Assembly (NCBI GenBank): GCA_033980235.1 | Contig: CM067064.1 | Span: forward strand, 2,158,501-2,222,500 | Length of the DNA stretch: 64,000 nt | Origin: Diadema setosum | Lineage: Eukaryota > Echinodermata > Echinoidea > Diadematoida > Diadematidae | Direction of reading: 5' to 3' | In this document: one piece after another, positions 23,395-36,113 of the stretch | Numbering within the stretch: the first letter of the stretch is position 1 | How the letters are laid out: the number at the start of each line of letters is the position of its first letter | The notes under the pieces: generated by a model | What the model was told of the DNA's origin: nothing | What the model saw: the letters and a program-made list of their open reading frames with translations, nothing else | Databases searched by the model: none | Position numbers and translations under genes: made by a program

Positions 23395-26005
23395 AGGTGA
23401 TCCGAGTATCCTCTCGGATCACCTTCTGTATCTGTACTGATTCTTTGTTCTTCTTTTTATTCTTCTTTATTTCTAACCAAAATTTGTGCAGCGGTTAGCT
23501 CAGAAAGTGCATTGCCTTTCAATGTCAAACCTATACCATATATGTATCATGTCCCAAAGACGGCAGATCAAGTAAAATCATAGTGATCAGTCGACCGTGA
23601 CGTCACTATGACGTCATTATATGAAAACACATTTTCATTCATATCTCATTAATGGAATAGAATTTTGCAATGAAATTTACGTCACATACATTTCAAGTTA
23701 TGCGCATTTTACTCATATTATCAAAATTCATATTTTCTCTTCAAACGTGCGCGTACGCGCGCGTTGAAATATTTGTATGCTCAAATCGAGCTCAAATTTT
23801 TTTTGCACACGTTTCAGAGCATTTGGAGCATTTTTTGAAAAATTGAAAAAATTGGACGGACGCGTACGCGCGCGCACATATTCGCACACACAGCTCATTT
23901 GCAATGGAAATTTCCCGTTTTTTTACATTTATCGGATGCCTAAAATGTCAAGGAATATTTCTACCAAGTTTCAAGTCAATCCGACTCAATATGATGTCAT
24001 ACGGGCCCGTCAAAGTTGAAATTCCGCGCGCGCGTCAATGGCGATATACAGTGCAACGATGCCAAAAAAACGCCAATTTTAAATCCGATTTTACTCGTCA
24101 GGATGGACGGTAACCTCCCATTTTCTTCACATATTCTGAAAGCTGATGAGTTGTACATGTCATTTCATGGGTTGGCGATGCTGGCAAAATGATTAAAAGA
24201 TATCAAATTTCTTAATAAAGTAAAAAAAGTAAATTTTCAAAATGACGTCATCAAATTTCAAGTTCACTCGAGCGTATCTCACTTATCCTTTGCCAATTTA
24301 CACCCAAATTTCAGTATGTTGTAGCTTATTAAATGATCTTTCATTAATATTATTACAACATTTTGATTGGAGGACGGCATCACCTCGTAAAAATGGATTG
24401 AATGTAATATTGTCAAATTTGACCAGTTTACGTGTTATCTCTATGGGAGAGCAGTTTTTCTGGCAGTGAAAATTGACATGACTCTCTTTTTCGAGCACTA
24501 GCTCACTTATGCTTCGGTGAATTTCTCCCAGATTTTAGTATGTTGTAGCTGAGACTTTGGGCTATCGTAAGTGTGCCCTCCATTTTTTCATACGATGTCG
24601 GCATCATGTCGATAAACTTGGTTGAAAAATGGCACGTGGCTTCGATGCAGCGTCATTTTGCTTAATACACAGGGCATATGGAGCATGAAATAGGTCATTG
24701 CATAGCGCATCCGACTCGTAATCCTAAGGTCCCTGGTTCGAGCCTCACCCCTGCCAATATTTTTTTTTTAATTTTTTTAAACACTTTTTTCTTCTTTTTC
24801 TTTAGTTAGTCTTAATCTCCCTTCATAACTTTATCTTTTTCTGATTTATTTATGCTTCTCCTTCAAATTTCTATAAAATAACATATTTTTTTCTTTATTT
24901 TTCTTTCTTTCTACTACTTTCTGTGCGATAGATGAACAACAACATTGGCTATTGATCCCATATTTTGCACATGTTTAGTTCATGTCACGTACATTATTTC
25001 ATAAAATAACAACTACTTGATCAGACACCATCTTGGGTATGTAAATTAGGGTCAAAGGTCATACATGTTTCATCCTGTATCTTGGTGAATACATGTCCTA
25101 TCTTTCCCATATTTTGCACACGTAAAAACGATGTTACAAGGATCATATCACAAAATAACCACTTTTTGCTCAGATGCCATCTTGTCTGTGCAAATTGGGG
25201 TCAAATGTCATATGTACTTCTTTCTGTATCTTCGTTATGACGTGTTATCTCTATGGGACGGAATTTTTTTTATGTGAAAATTGACATGATCGTCTTTATC
25301 GAGCACTAGCTCACTTACCCTTCGGTGAATTTCTCCCAGATTTTAATATGTTGTAACTGAGACTTTGCACTATCGTTATATGCCCTTCGTTTATTCATAC
25401 GATGTCAGAATCACATTAAAAATCTTGATAAAAAATAAATCTTATCTTCGATGTATTTAGATAGTTCTTTCTTTCTGCAACTTTCTTTGTAATAACTCAA
25501 GAAAAACACGCCCTATCACCCCCATATTTTGCACATGTTTAGTTCATGTCACGTACATTATTTCATGAAATAACAATTACTTGATTGGACAATATCTTGG
25601 GTATGTAAATAAGGGTCAAAGGTCATAAATGTTGCATTTTGTATCTTGGTGAATACCTGTCCTATCTTTGCCATATTTTGCACACGTATATAGACGATGT
25701 CGCAAGAATCATTTCACAAAATAACCACTTTTTCCTCAGATGCCATCTTGGGAGTGTAAAGGTGGGTCAAAGGTCTTATGTATTCGTTGCTGTATCTTCG
25801 TTATTCAGTGTATACAGAATTTGGTACCAATGATGGCAGATACGACTCCCTTTGCTAAATGAAAATGCAAACATCACACGGCCAATGTCTCTAAACACAG
25901 ATGAAACTTGTATGGTCATGACTATTGCGATCAGGACTCGAATCATTGATAAAAAAAAATCGGATCACCTTAATTTGTCAGTAATGACAAATTACAATCT
26001 CTAGT
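23395..26005 (+). mobile_element. Array unit 6 (full, carries the SINE block)
   Basis: It has the 5' hairpin and CTAG-T at 26001-26005. The SINE-like block at 24631-24900 is at the same internal place as in unit 3. The TGACGTCA after the GC-rich part is changed to TGATGTCA near 23993. Confidence 0.7.
24631..24900 (+). repeat. SINE-like block inside unit 6
   Basis: The B-box GGTTCGAGCCT is at 24735 and the tRNA-like core matches that in unit 3 with a few changes. The shared position shows that the two units descend from one SINE-bearing ancestor. Confidence 0.5.
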
Positions 26006-28373
26006 TAGGTGATCCGAGTATCCTCTCGGATCACCTATTGTATCTGTACGGATTCTTTCTTCTTCTTCTTCTTCTTCTTCTTCTTCTTTATTTCTTTCTC
26101 CTCAAATCTTGTGTATCGGTTAACTTAAAAAGTCCCCTACCTATCACTTTCAAACTTATACCATATATGTATCATGTCCTAAGGACGACAGATCTAGTGT
26201 ATCAATGTGATCAGTTAACCGTGACGTCATTATGACGTCATTATCTGAAATCACGTTTACATCAATATCTCATTAATGGAATGGAATTTTTGAATGAAAT
26301 TAAGATATCATATAGTTCAAGTCAAGGTCTATTGATATATTTCATAAAATTTAGTCACGTTCATACTAAACGAGCGCGTACGCGCGCGTTGAAATTTAAA
26401 CATGCTCCAATCAACCTCAAAATTGTTTTGCACACGTTTCAGGTCATTTACTGCATTTCAAAAAAAATCGACGGACGCGTACGCGCGCGCGCATATACGC
26501 ACGCAAAGCTCATATGCAATAGAAATTTCACGTTTTATCGCACGGATCGAATGTCTGAAATGTCAAGGAATATTTCTACCAAGTTTCAAGTCAATCCGAT
26601 TCAATATGACGTCATACGGGCCCGTCAAAGTTGAAATTCCGCGCGCGCGTCAATGGCGATATGCAGTGCAACTATGCCAAAAAATTGCTAATTTTAGATC
26701 CGATTTTACTCGTCAGGATGGACGGTGACCCCCCATTTTCTTTACATATTTTGAAAGCTGATGAGTTGTACATGTCATTTCATGGGGTGGTAATGCTGAC
26801 AAAATGATTAAAAGATATCAAATTTCTTAATAAAGTAAAAAAAGTAAATTTTCAAAATGACGTCATCAAATTTCAAGTTCACTCAAGCTTATCTCACTAG
26901 TCCTTTGTCAATTTTCACCCAGATTTCAGTATGTTGTAGCTTATTTTATGTTCTTTCAAACATAAAATTACAATATTTTGATTAGATAACGGTATCCCCT
27001 CGTAAAAATGGATTGAATGTGATCTTGTCAAATTTGACCAGTTTACGTGTTATCTCTATGGGAGTGCAGTTTTTCTGGAAATGAAAATTGACATGACTAT
27101 CTTTATCGAGCACTAGCTAACTTACCCTTCGGTGAATTTCTCCCAGATTTTAATATGTTGTAGCTGAGACTTTACGCTACCGTAAGTGTGCCCTTCGTTT
27201 TTTCATACGATGTCGGGATCACGTCAAAACTTTTGGTTGAAATTCAGGCTTATCTTCGATGTATTGAGATATTTCTTTCTTTCTGCAACTTTCTTTGCAA
27301 TAACTCAAGAAAAACGGCCTCTATCACTTCCATATTTTGCACATGTTTAATTCATGTCACGTCAATTATTTCATAAAATAACAACTACTTGATCGGACAC
27401 CATCTTGGGTATGTAAATTAGGGTCAAAGGTCATAAGTGTTTCATCGAGTATCTTAGTGAATACATGTCCTATCTTTCCCATATTTTGCACACGCAAAGA
27501 CCATGTTACAAGGATCATTTCACAAAATAATTACTTTTTACTCAGATGCCATCTTGTCTGTGCAAATTGAGGTCAAAGGTCATATGTACTTCTTTTTGTA
27601 TCTTCGTTATGACGTGTTATCTCTATGGGAGGGAATTTTTTTTTATGTGAATATTGACATGATCGTCTTTATCGAGCACTAGCTCACTTACCCTTTGGTG
27701 AATTTCTCCCAGATTTTGATATGTTCTAGCTGAGACTTTGCGCTATCATTAAATTTATTTCGTTATTTCATACGATGTCGGGATCACGATAAAAAACTTG
27801 GTTGAATTTAAAGCTTATCTTCTATGTATTGAGATATTTCTTTCTTTCTGCATCTTTCTTTGCAATAACTCAAGAAAAACACGCCCAATCACCCCCATAT
27901 TTTCCACATGTTTAGTTCATGTCACGTACATTATTTCATAAAATAACAACTACTAGATCGGACAACATCTTGGGTATGTAAATTAGGGTCAAAGGTCATA
28001 AATGTTTCATCTTGTATCTTGGTGAATACCTGTCCTATCTTTCCCATATTTTTCACACGTATACACGATGTCGCGAGAATCATTTCACAAAATAACCACT
28101 ATTTCATCAGATGCAATCTTGGGAGTGCAAAGGTGGGTCAAAGGTCATATGTACTTGTTGCTGTTTCTTCGTTATAGTGTATACAGAATTTGGTACCAAA
28201 CATGGCAGATATGACTCCCTTTGCTAAATGAGAATGCAAACATCACACGGCCAATGTCTCTAAACACAGATGAAACTTGTATGGTCATGCCTATTGCGAT
28301 CAGGACTCGAATCATTGATAAAAAAAATCGGATCACCTTAATTTGTCAGTGATGACAAATTACAATCTCTAGT
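26006..28373 (+). mobile_element. Array unit 7 (full, one module fewer than unit 2)
   Basis: Almost the same as unit 2 at both ends but 555 bp shorter, the size of one internal module. It ends with the variant terminus AATTACAATCTCTAGT. Confidence 0.7.
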
Positions 28374-30912
28374 GTTAAACTTCCCGTTGTCACAAAAAAT
28401 TCTTTCTGCTCAAATGTTGTGTAGAGGTTAGCTCAGAAAGTCCTGATCCTATCAATGTCAAAATTATACCATATATGTATCATGTCCAAAAGACGACATA
28501 TCTAATAAAATTATAGTGATCAGTCGACCGTGACGTCACTATGACGTCATTATATGAAAACACATTCTCATTCATATCTCATTAATGGAATGGAATTTTT
28601 CTATGAAATTTACCTCACATATAGTTCGAATCAAGGTGATTCTACTTATGTTCTCAAAATTCATCTGTACTCTTAAAACGTGCGCGTACGCGCGTGTTGA
28701 AATATTTGTATGCTCCAATCTAGCTCAAAAGTTTTTTGCACACGTTTCAGACCATTTGGAGCATTTTTTGAAAAATTGAAAAAATCGGACGGACGCGTAC
28801 GCGCGCGCGCATATACGCACGCACAGCTTATATGCAATAGAAATTTCCCGTTTTTTCACTCCGATCGGATATCTGAAATGTCAAGGAATATTTCGACTAA
28901 GTTTCAAATCAATCCAACTCAATATGACGTCATGCGGGCCCGTCAAAGTTGAAATTCCGCGCGCGCGTCAATGGCGATATACAGTGCAACTATGCCAAAA
29001 AACCGCCAATTTTAAACCCGATTTTACTCGTCAGGATGGACGGTGACCCCCTATTTCTTTACATATTTTGAAAGCTGATGAAATGTACATGTCATTTCAT
29101 GGGGTGGTAATGCTGAAAAAATGATTAAAAGATATAAAATTTCTTAATGAAATAAAAAGAGTAAATTTTCAAAATGACGTCATCAAATTTCAAGGTCACT
29201 CGAGCGTATCTCACTTATCCTTTGCCGATTTTGGCCCAGATTTCGGTATGTTGTAGCTTATTAAATGGTCTTTCAGATATATAATAACAACAATTTGATT
29301 GGATGACGGCATCACCTCGTAAAAAGGGATTAAAAGTAACATTGTTAAATTTGACCAGTTTACGTGTTATCTCTATGGGAGTGCAGTTTTTCTGCAAATG
29401 AAAACTGACATGACTATCTTTATCGAGCACTAGCTCACTTATGCTTCGGTGAATTTCTCCCATATTTTAGTATGTTGTAGCTGAGACTTTGGGCTATCGT
29501 TACTGTGCCCTTCGTTTTTTCATACGGAGTCTGCATCATGCCCCAAAACTTGGTTGAAATTAAAGCTTATCTTCCATGTATTTTCATATTCCTTTCTTTC
29601 TGCAACTTTCTTTGCAATAACCCAAGATGAACAAGCTCCATCAGCCCAATATTTTGCACATGTTTAGTTCATGTCACCTACATTATTTCATAAAATAACA
29701 ACTACTTGATCAAGCACCATCTTGGGTATGTAAATTAGGGTCAAAGGTCAAAAATGTTTCATCCTGTATCTTGGTGAATACATGTCTTATCTTTCCCATA
29801 TTTTGCACACGTAAAGACCATGTTACAAGAATCATTTCACAAAATAACCACTTTTTGCTCAGACGCCATCTTGTCTGTGCAAAGTAGGGTCAAAGGTCAT
29901 ATGTACTTCTTTCTTTATCTTCATTATGACGTGTTATCTCTATGGGAGGGAATTTTTCTAGATGTGAAAATTGACATGATTGTCTTTATCGACGACTAGC
30001 TCACTTACCCTTCGGTGAATTTCTTCCAGATTTTAGTATGTTGTAGTCAATGTTATACTCTTTAAGTTTTGTTAATCAAAGTTTTAATCGGATGATGTCT
30101 TCACCTCGTGAAAATAGATATAATGTAACCGTGTCAAATTTAACCAGTTTACGTGTTATCTCTATGGGAGGGAATTTTTCTGGAAATGAAAATTGACATG
30201 ACGGTCTTTATCGAACACTAGCTCACTTACTCTTCGGTGAATTTCTCCCAGATTTTAATATGTTGTAGCTCAGACATTGGGCTATCGTAATTATACCCTC
30301 CATTTTTTCATACGACGCCGAGATCACGTCAAAAAACTTAGTTGAAATCAAACTTATCTTCGATGTATTGAGATATTTCTTTCTTTCTGTAACTTTCTTT
30401 GCAATAACTCAAGAAAAACAGCCCCTATCACGCCCATATTTTGCAAATGTTTAGTTCATGTCACGTACATTATTTCATAAAATAACAACTACTTGATCAG
30501 ACACCATCTTGGGTATGTAAATTAGGGTCAAAGGGCATAAATGTTTCAACCTGTATCTTGGTGAATACATGTCCTATCTTTCCCATATTTTGCACACGCA
30601 AAGACCATGTTACAAGAATCATTTCGCAAAATAACCACTTTTTGCTCAGATGCCATCTTGGCTGTGCAAAGTTGGGTCAATGGTCAAACATACTTCATTC
30701 TGTATCTTCGTTATAGTGTATGCCGAATTTGGTACCAACGATGGCAGACTGACTCTCTTTTCTAAATGAGAATCCAAATATCACACGGCCAATGTCTCTT
30801 AACACAGATGAAACCTATATGGTCATGCCTATTGCGATCAGGACTCGAATCATTGATTAGAAAAAAAATCGGATCACCTAATTTGTCAGTCTTGACAAAT
30901 TCTAAGTCTAGT
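28374..30912 (+). mobile_element. Array unit 8 (alternative 5' end)
   Basis: It starts with GTTAAACTTCCCGTTGTCAC like unit 4. The first GC-rich tract has GCGTGTTG in place of GCGCGTTG. Confidence 0.65.
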
Positions 30913-33456
30913 CTTCTTCTTCTTCTTCTTCTTTTTCTTCTTTCTCCCCAAAAGTTGTGTATCGATTAGCTCAGAAAGTCCTCTTCCTATCAATTTCAAA
31001 CTTATACCATATATGTATCGTCTCCCGAAGACGGCAATCGAACTAAAATCAAAGTGATCAGTCGACCGTGACGTCACTATGACGTCATTATATGAAAACA
31101 CATTCTCAATCATATCTCGTTAATGGAATGGAATTTTTCAATGAAATTTACGTCACATATATTTCAAGTCAAGCGCATTCTACTCATATTCTCAAAATTC
31201 ATATTTTCTCTTAAAACGTGCGCGTACGCGCGCGTTGAAATATTTGTATGCTCAAATCGAGCTCAATTTTTTTTTGCACACGTTTCAGACCATTTGGAGC
31301 ATTTTTTGAAAAATTGAAAAAATTGGACGGACGCGTACGCGCGCGCACATATACGCACGCACAGCTCATATGCAATGGAAATTTCCCATTTTTTCAAACT
31401 TATTGGATGCCTGAAATGTCAAGGAATATTTCTACCAAGTTTCAAGTCAATCCGACTCAATATGACGTCATACGGGTCCGTCAAAGTTGAAATTCCGCGC
31501 GCGCGTCAATGGCGATATACAGTCCAACAATGCCAAAAAACCGCCAATTTTGAATCCGATTTTACTCGTCAGGATGGACGGTGACCCCCCATTTTCTTGA
31601 CATATTCTGAAAGCTGATGAGTTGTACATGTCAATTCATGGGTTGGCGATGCTGGAAAAATGATTAAAAGATATCAAATTTCTTAATAAAATTAAAAAAG
31701 TAAATTTTCAAAATGACGTCATCAAATTTCAAGTTCACTCGAGCGTATCTCACTTATCCTTTGCTAATTTTCACCCAGATTTCAGTATGATGTAGCTTAT
31801 TAAATACTCTTTCATAAGTGTAATAACAACAATTTGACTGGATGACGGCATCACCTCGTAAAAAGGGATTTAAAGTAACATTGTTAAATTTGACCAGTTT
31901 ACGTGTTATCTCTATGGGAGTGCAGTTTTTCTGGAAATGAAAACTGACATGACTATCTTTATCGAGCACTAGCTCACTTATGCTTCGGTGAATTTCTCCC
32001 ATATTTTAGTATGTTGTAGCTGAGACTTTGGGCTATCGTAAGTGTGCCCTTCATTTTTTCATACGGAGTCGGCATCATGCCCAAAAACTTGGTTGAAATT
32101 AAAGCTTATCTTCCATGTATTTTCATATTCCTTTCTTTCTGCAACTTTCTTTGCAATAACTTAAGAAAAACAAGCTCTATCAGCCCAATATTTTGCACAT
32201 GTTTAGTTTATGTCACGTACATTATTTCATAAAATAACAACTACTTGATCGGGCACCTTCTTGGGTATGTAAATTAGGGTCAAAGGTCAAAAATGTTTTA
32301 TCCTGTATCTTGGTGAATACATGTCCTATCTTTCCCATATTTTGCACACGTAAAGACCATGTTACAAGGATCATTTCACAAAATAACCATTTTTGGCTTA
32401 GAGGTCATCTTGTCTGTGCAAAGTGGGGTCAAAGGTCATATGTACTTCTTTCTTTATCTTCGTTATGACGTGTTATCTTTATGGGAGGTAAATTTTTCTA
32501 GATGTGAAAATTGACCTGATTGTCTTTATCGACGACTAGCTCACTTACCCTTCGGTGAATTTCTCCCAGATTTTAGTATGTTGTAGCCAATTTAATACTC
32601 TTTAAGTTTTGTTCCATCAAAGTTTTAATCGGATGATGTCTTCACCTCGTGAAAATGGATATAATGTAACCTTGTCAAATTTAACCAGTTTACGTGTTAT
32701 CTCTATGGGAGGGAATTTTTCTGGAAATGAAAATTGACATGACGGTCTTTATCGAGCACTAGCTCACTTACTCTTCGGTGAATTTCTCCCAGATTTTAGT
32801 ATGTTGTAGCTGAGACTCTGAGCTGTCGTCAAGGTTTTCTCTATTTTTTTCATACGACGCCGAGATTACGTCAAAAAACTTGGTTGAAATCAAACTTATC
32901 TTCGATGTATTGAGATATTTCTTTCTTTCTGCAACTTTCTCTGCAATAACTCAAGAAAAACACCCCCTATCATCCCCATATTTTGCACATGTTTAGTTCA
33001 TGTCACGTACATTATTTCATAAAATAACAACTACTTGATCAGACGTCATCTTGGGTATGTAAATTATGGTCAAGGTCATAAATGTATCATCTTGTATCTT
33101 GGTGAATACATGTCTTATCTTTTCCATATTTTGCACACGTAAAGACCATGTTACAAGGATCATTTCACAAAATAACCACTTTTTGCTCAGATGCCATCTT
33201 GGCTGTGCAAAGTGCGGTCAAAGGTCATATGTACTTCATTTTGTATCTTCGTTATAGTGTATACGGAATTTGGTACCAAAGATGGCAGACCTGACTCCCT
33301 TTTCTAAATGAGAATCCAAACATCACACGGCCAATGTTCCTAAACACAGATGAAACCTGTATGGTAATGCCTATATTGGGATCAGAACTCAAATCATTGA
33401 TTTTCGAAAAGATCGGATCACCTAATTTGTCAGTGTTGACAAATTCCAAGTCTAGT
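30913..33456 (+). mobile_element. Array unit 9 (headless, starts in (TTC)n)
   Basis: It begins with the TTC tract and no hairpin. From about 31830 to the end it is nearly identical to units 1 and 5. It could be the remainder of the orphan head at 23338. Confidence 0.65.
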
Positions 33457-33527
33457 TAGGTGATCCGAGTATCCTCTCGGATCACCTTCTGTTTTTGTAC
33501 GGATTCTTTCTTCTTCTTCTTCTTCTT
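33457..33527 (+). mobile_element. Orphan 5' head before unit 10
   Basis: The 5' hairpin, TTCTGTTTTTGTACGGATTC and a run of TTC triplets stop where the head of unit 10 begins. The (TTC)n resumes at 36114 after unit 10 ends, giving a clear insertion of one unit into another. Confidence 0.72.
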
Positions 33528-36113
33528 AGGTGATCCGAGTATCCTCTCGGATCACCTTCTGTATCTGTACGGATTCTTTGTTGGTTCTTCTTCTTCTTTA
33601 TTTCTGGACAAACGTTGTGTATCTACGTACTCAGAAAGTACTCAGAGTATCAACTTCAAACTCATACCATATATGTATCATGTCCCAAAGACGACAAATT
33701 TTATAAAATCATAGTGATCAGTCGACCGTGACGTCACTATGACGTCATTATATGAAAACACATTTTCACTCCTATCTCATTAATGGAATAGAATTTTTCA
33801 ATGAAATTTACGTCACATATAGTTCAAGTCAAGCGCATTCTACTCATATAATCAAAATTCATATTTTCTCTTAAAACGTGCGCGTACGCGCGCGTTGAAA
33901 TATTTGTATGCTCAAATCGAGCTCAAATTTTTTTTGCACACGTTTCAGACCAATCGGAGCATTTTTTGAAAAATTGAAAAAATTGGACGGAAGCGTACGC
34001 GCGCGCACATATACGCACGCACAGCTCTTATGCAATTGAAATTTCCCATTTTTTCACATTTATCGGATGCCTATAATGTCAAGGAATATTTCTACCAAGT
34101 TTCAAGTCAATCCGACTCAATATGACGTCACACGGGCCCGTCAAAGTTGAAATTCCGCGCGCGCGTCAATGGCGATATACAGTACAACAATGCCCAAAAA
34201 CCGCCAATTTTAAATCCGATTTTACTCGTCAGGATGGACGGTGACCCCCAATTTTCTTTACATATTCTGAAAGCTGATGAGTTGTACATGTCAGTTTATG
34301 GGTTGGCGATACTGAAAAAGTGATTAAAAGATATCAAATTTCTTAATAAAGTAAAAAAAGTAAATTTTCAAAATGACGTCATCAATTTTCAAGTTTACTT
34401 GGGCGTATCTCACTTATCCTTTGCCAATTTTCACCCAGATTTCAGTATGTTGTAGCTTATTAAATGTTCTTTCATTAATAAAATTACAACATTTTGATTG
34501 GATGGCGGCATCACCTCGTAAAAATGGATTGAAAGTAATCTTGTCAAATTTGACCAGTTTACGTGTTATCTCTATGGGAGAGCAGCTTTTCTGGCAGTGA
34601 AAATTGACATGACTCTCTTTTTCGAGCACTAGCTTACTTATGCTTCGGTGAATTTCTCCCAGATTTTAGTATGTTGTAGCTGAGACTTTGGGCTATCGTA
34701 TATGTGTCCTTTGTTTTTTCATACGGAGTCGGCATCATGCCCCAAAACTTGGTTGAAATTAAAGCTTATCTTCCATGTATTTTCATATTCCTTTCTTTCT
34801 GCAACTTTCTTTGCAATAACTCAAGAAAAACAAGCTCTATCAGCCCAATATTTTGCACATGTTTAGTTCATGTCACCTACATTATTTCATAATATAACAA
34901 CTACTTGATCAAGCACCATCTTGGGTATGTAAATTAGGGTCAAAGGTCAAAAATGTTTCATCCTGTATCTTGGTGAATACATGTCTTATCTTTCCCATAT
35001 TTTGCATACGTAAAGACCATGTTACAAGAATCATTTCACAAAATAACTACTTTTTGCTCAGACGCCATCTTGTCTGTGCAAAGTAGGGTCAAAGGTCATA
35101 TTTAATTCTTTCTTTATCTTCATTATGACGTGTTATCTCTATGGGAGGGAATTTTTCTAGATGTGAAAATTGACATGATTGTCTTTATCGACGACTAGCT
35201 CACTTACCCTTCGGTGAATTTCTTCCAGATTTTAGTATGTTGTAGTCAATGTAATACTCTTTAAGTTTTGTTCGATCAAAGTTTTAATCGGATGATGTCT
35301 TCACCTCGTGAAAATAGATATAATGTAACCTTGTCAAATTTAACCAGTTTACGTGTTATCTCTATGGGAGGGAATTTTTCTGGAAATGAAAATTGACATG
35401 ACGGTCTTTATCGAACACTAGCTCACTTACTCTTCTGTGAATTTCTCCCAGATTTTAATATGTTGTAGCTGAGACTTTGGGCTATCATCAGTGATTCTCC
35501 ATTTTTTCATACGACGCCGAGATCACATCAAAAAACTTGGTTGACCTCAAACTTATCTTCGATGTATTGAGATATTTCTTTCTCTCTGCAACTTTCTTTG
35601 CAATAACTCAAGAAAAACAGCCCCTATCATCCCCATATTTTGCACATGTTTAGCTCATGTCACGTACATTATTTCATAAAATAACAACTACTTGATCGAA
35701 CACCGTCTTGGGTAAGTAAATTTGGGTCAAAGGTCATAAATGTTTTATCCTGTATCTTGGTGAATACATGTCCTTTCTTTCCCATATTTTGCACACGCAA
35801 AGACCATGTTACAAGAATCATTTCACAAAATAACCACTTTTTGCTCAGACGCCATCTTGGGTGTGCAAAGTGGGGTCAAAGGTCAAATATACTTCGTTTT
35901 GTATCTTCGTTACTGTATACGGAATTCGGTACCAAAGATGGTAGGTCTGACTCACTTTTCTAAATGAGATTCTAAACATCACACGGCTGCAATGTCCCCT
36001 AAACACAGATGAAACCTGTATGGTCATGCCTTTTGGGATCAGGTCTCAAATCATTGATTTTCGAAAAGATCGGATCACCTAATTTGTCAGTCTTGACAAA
36101 TTCCAAGTCTAGT
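33528..36113 (+). mobile_element. Array unit 10 (full, inserted inside unit 11)
   Basis: It has the 5' hairpin and CTAG-T at 36109-36113. It is flanked on both sides by (TTC)n that belongs to unit 11. One GC-rich tract reads GGAAGCGTACG in place of GGACGCGTACG. Confidence 0.72.
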
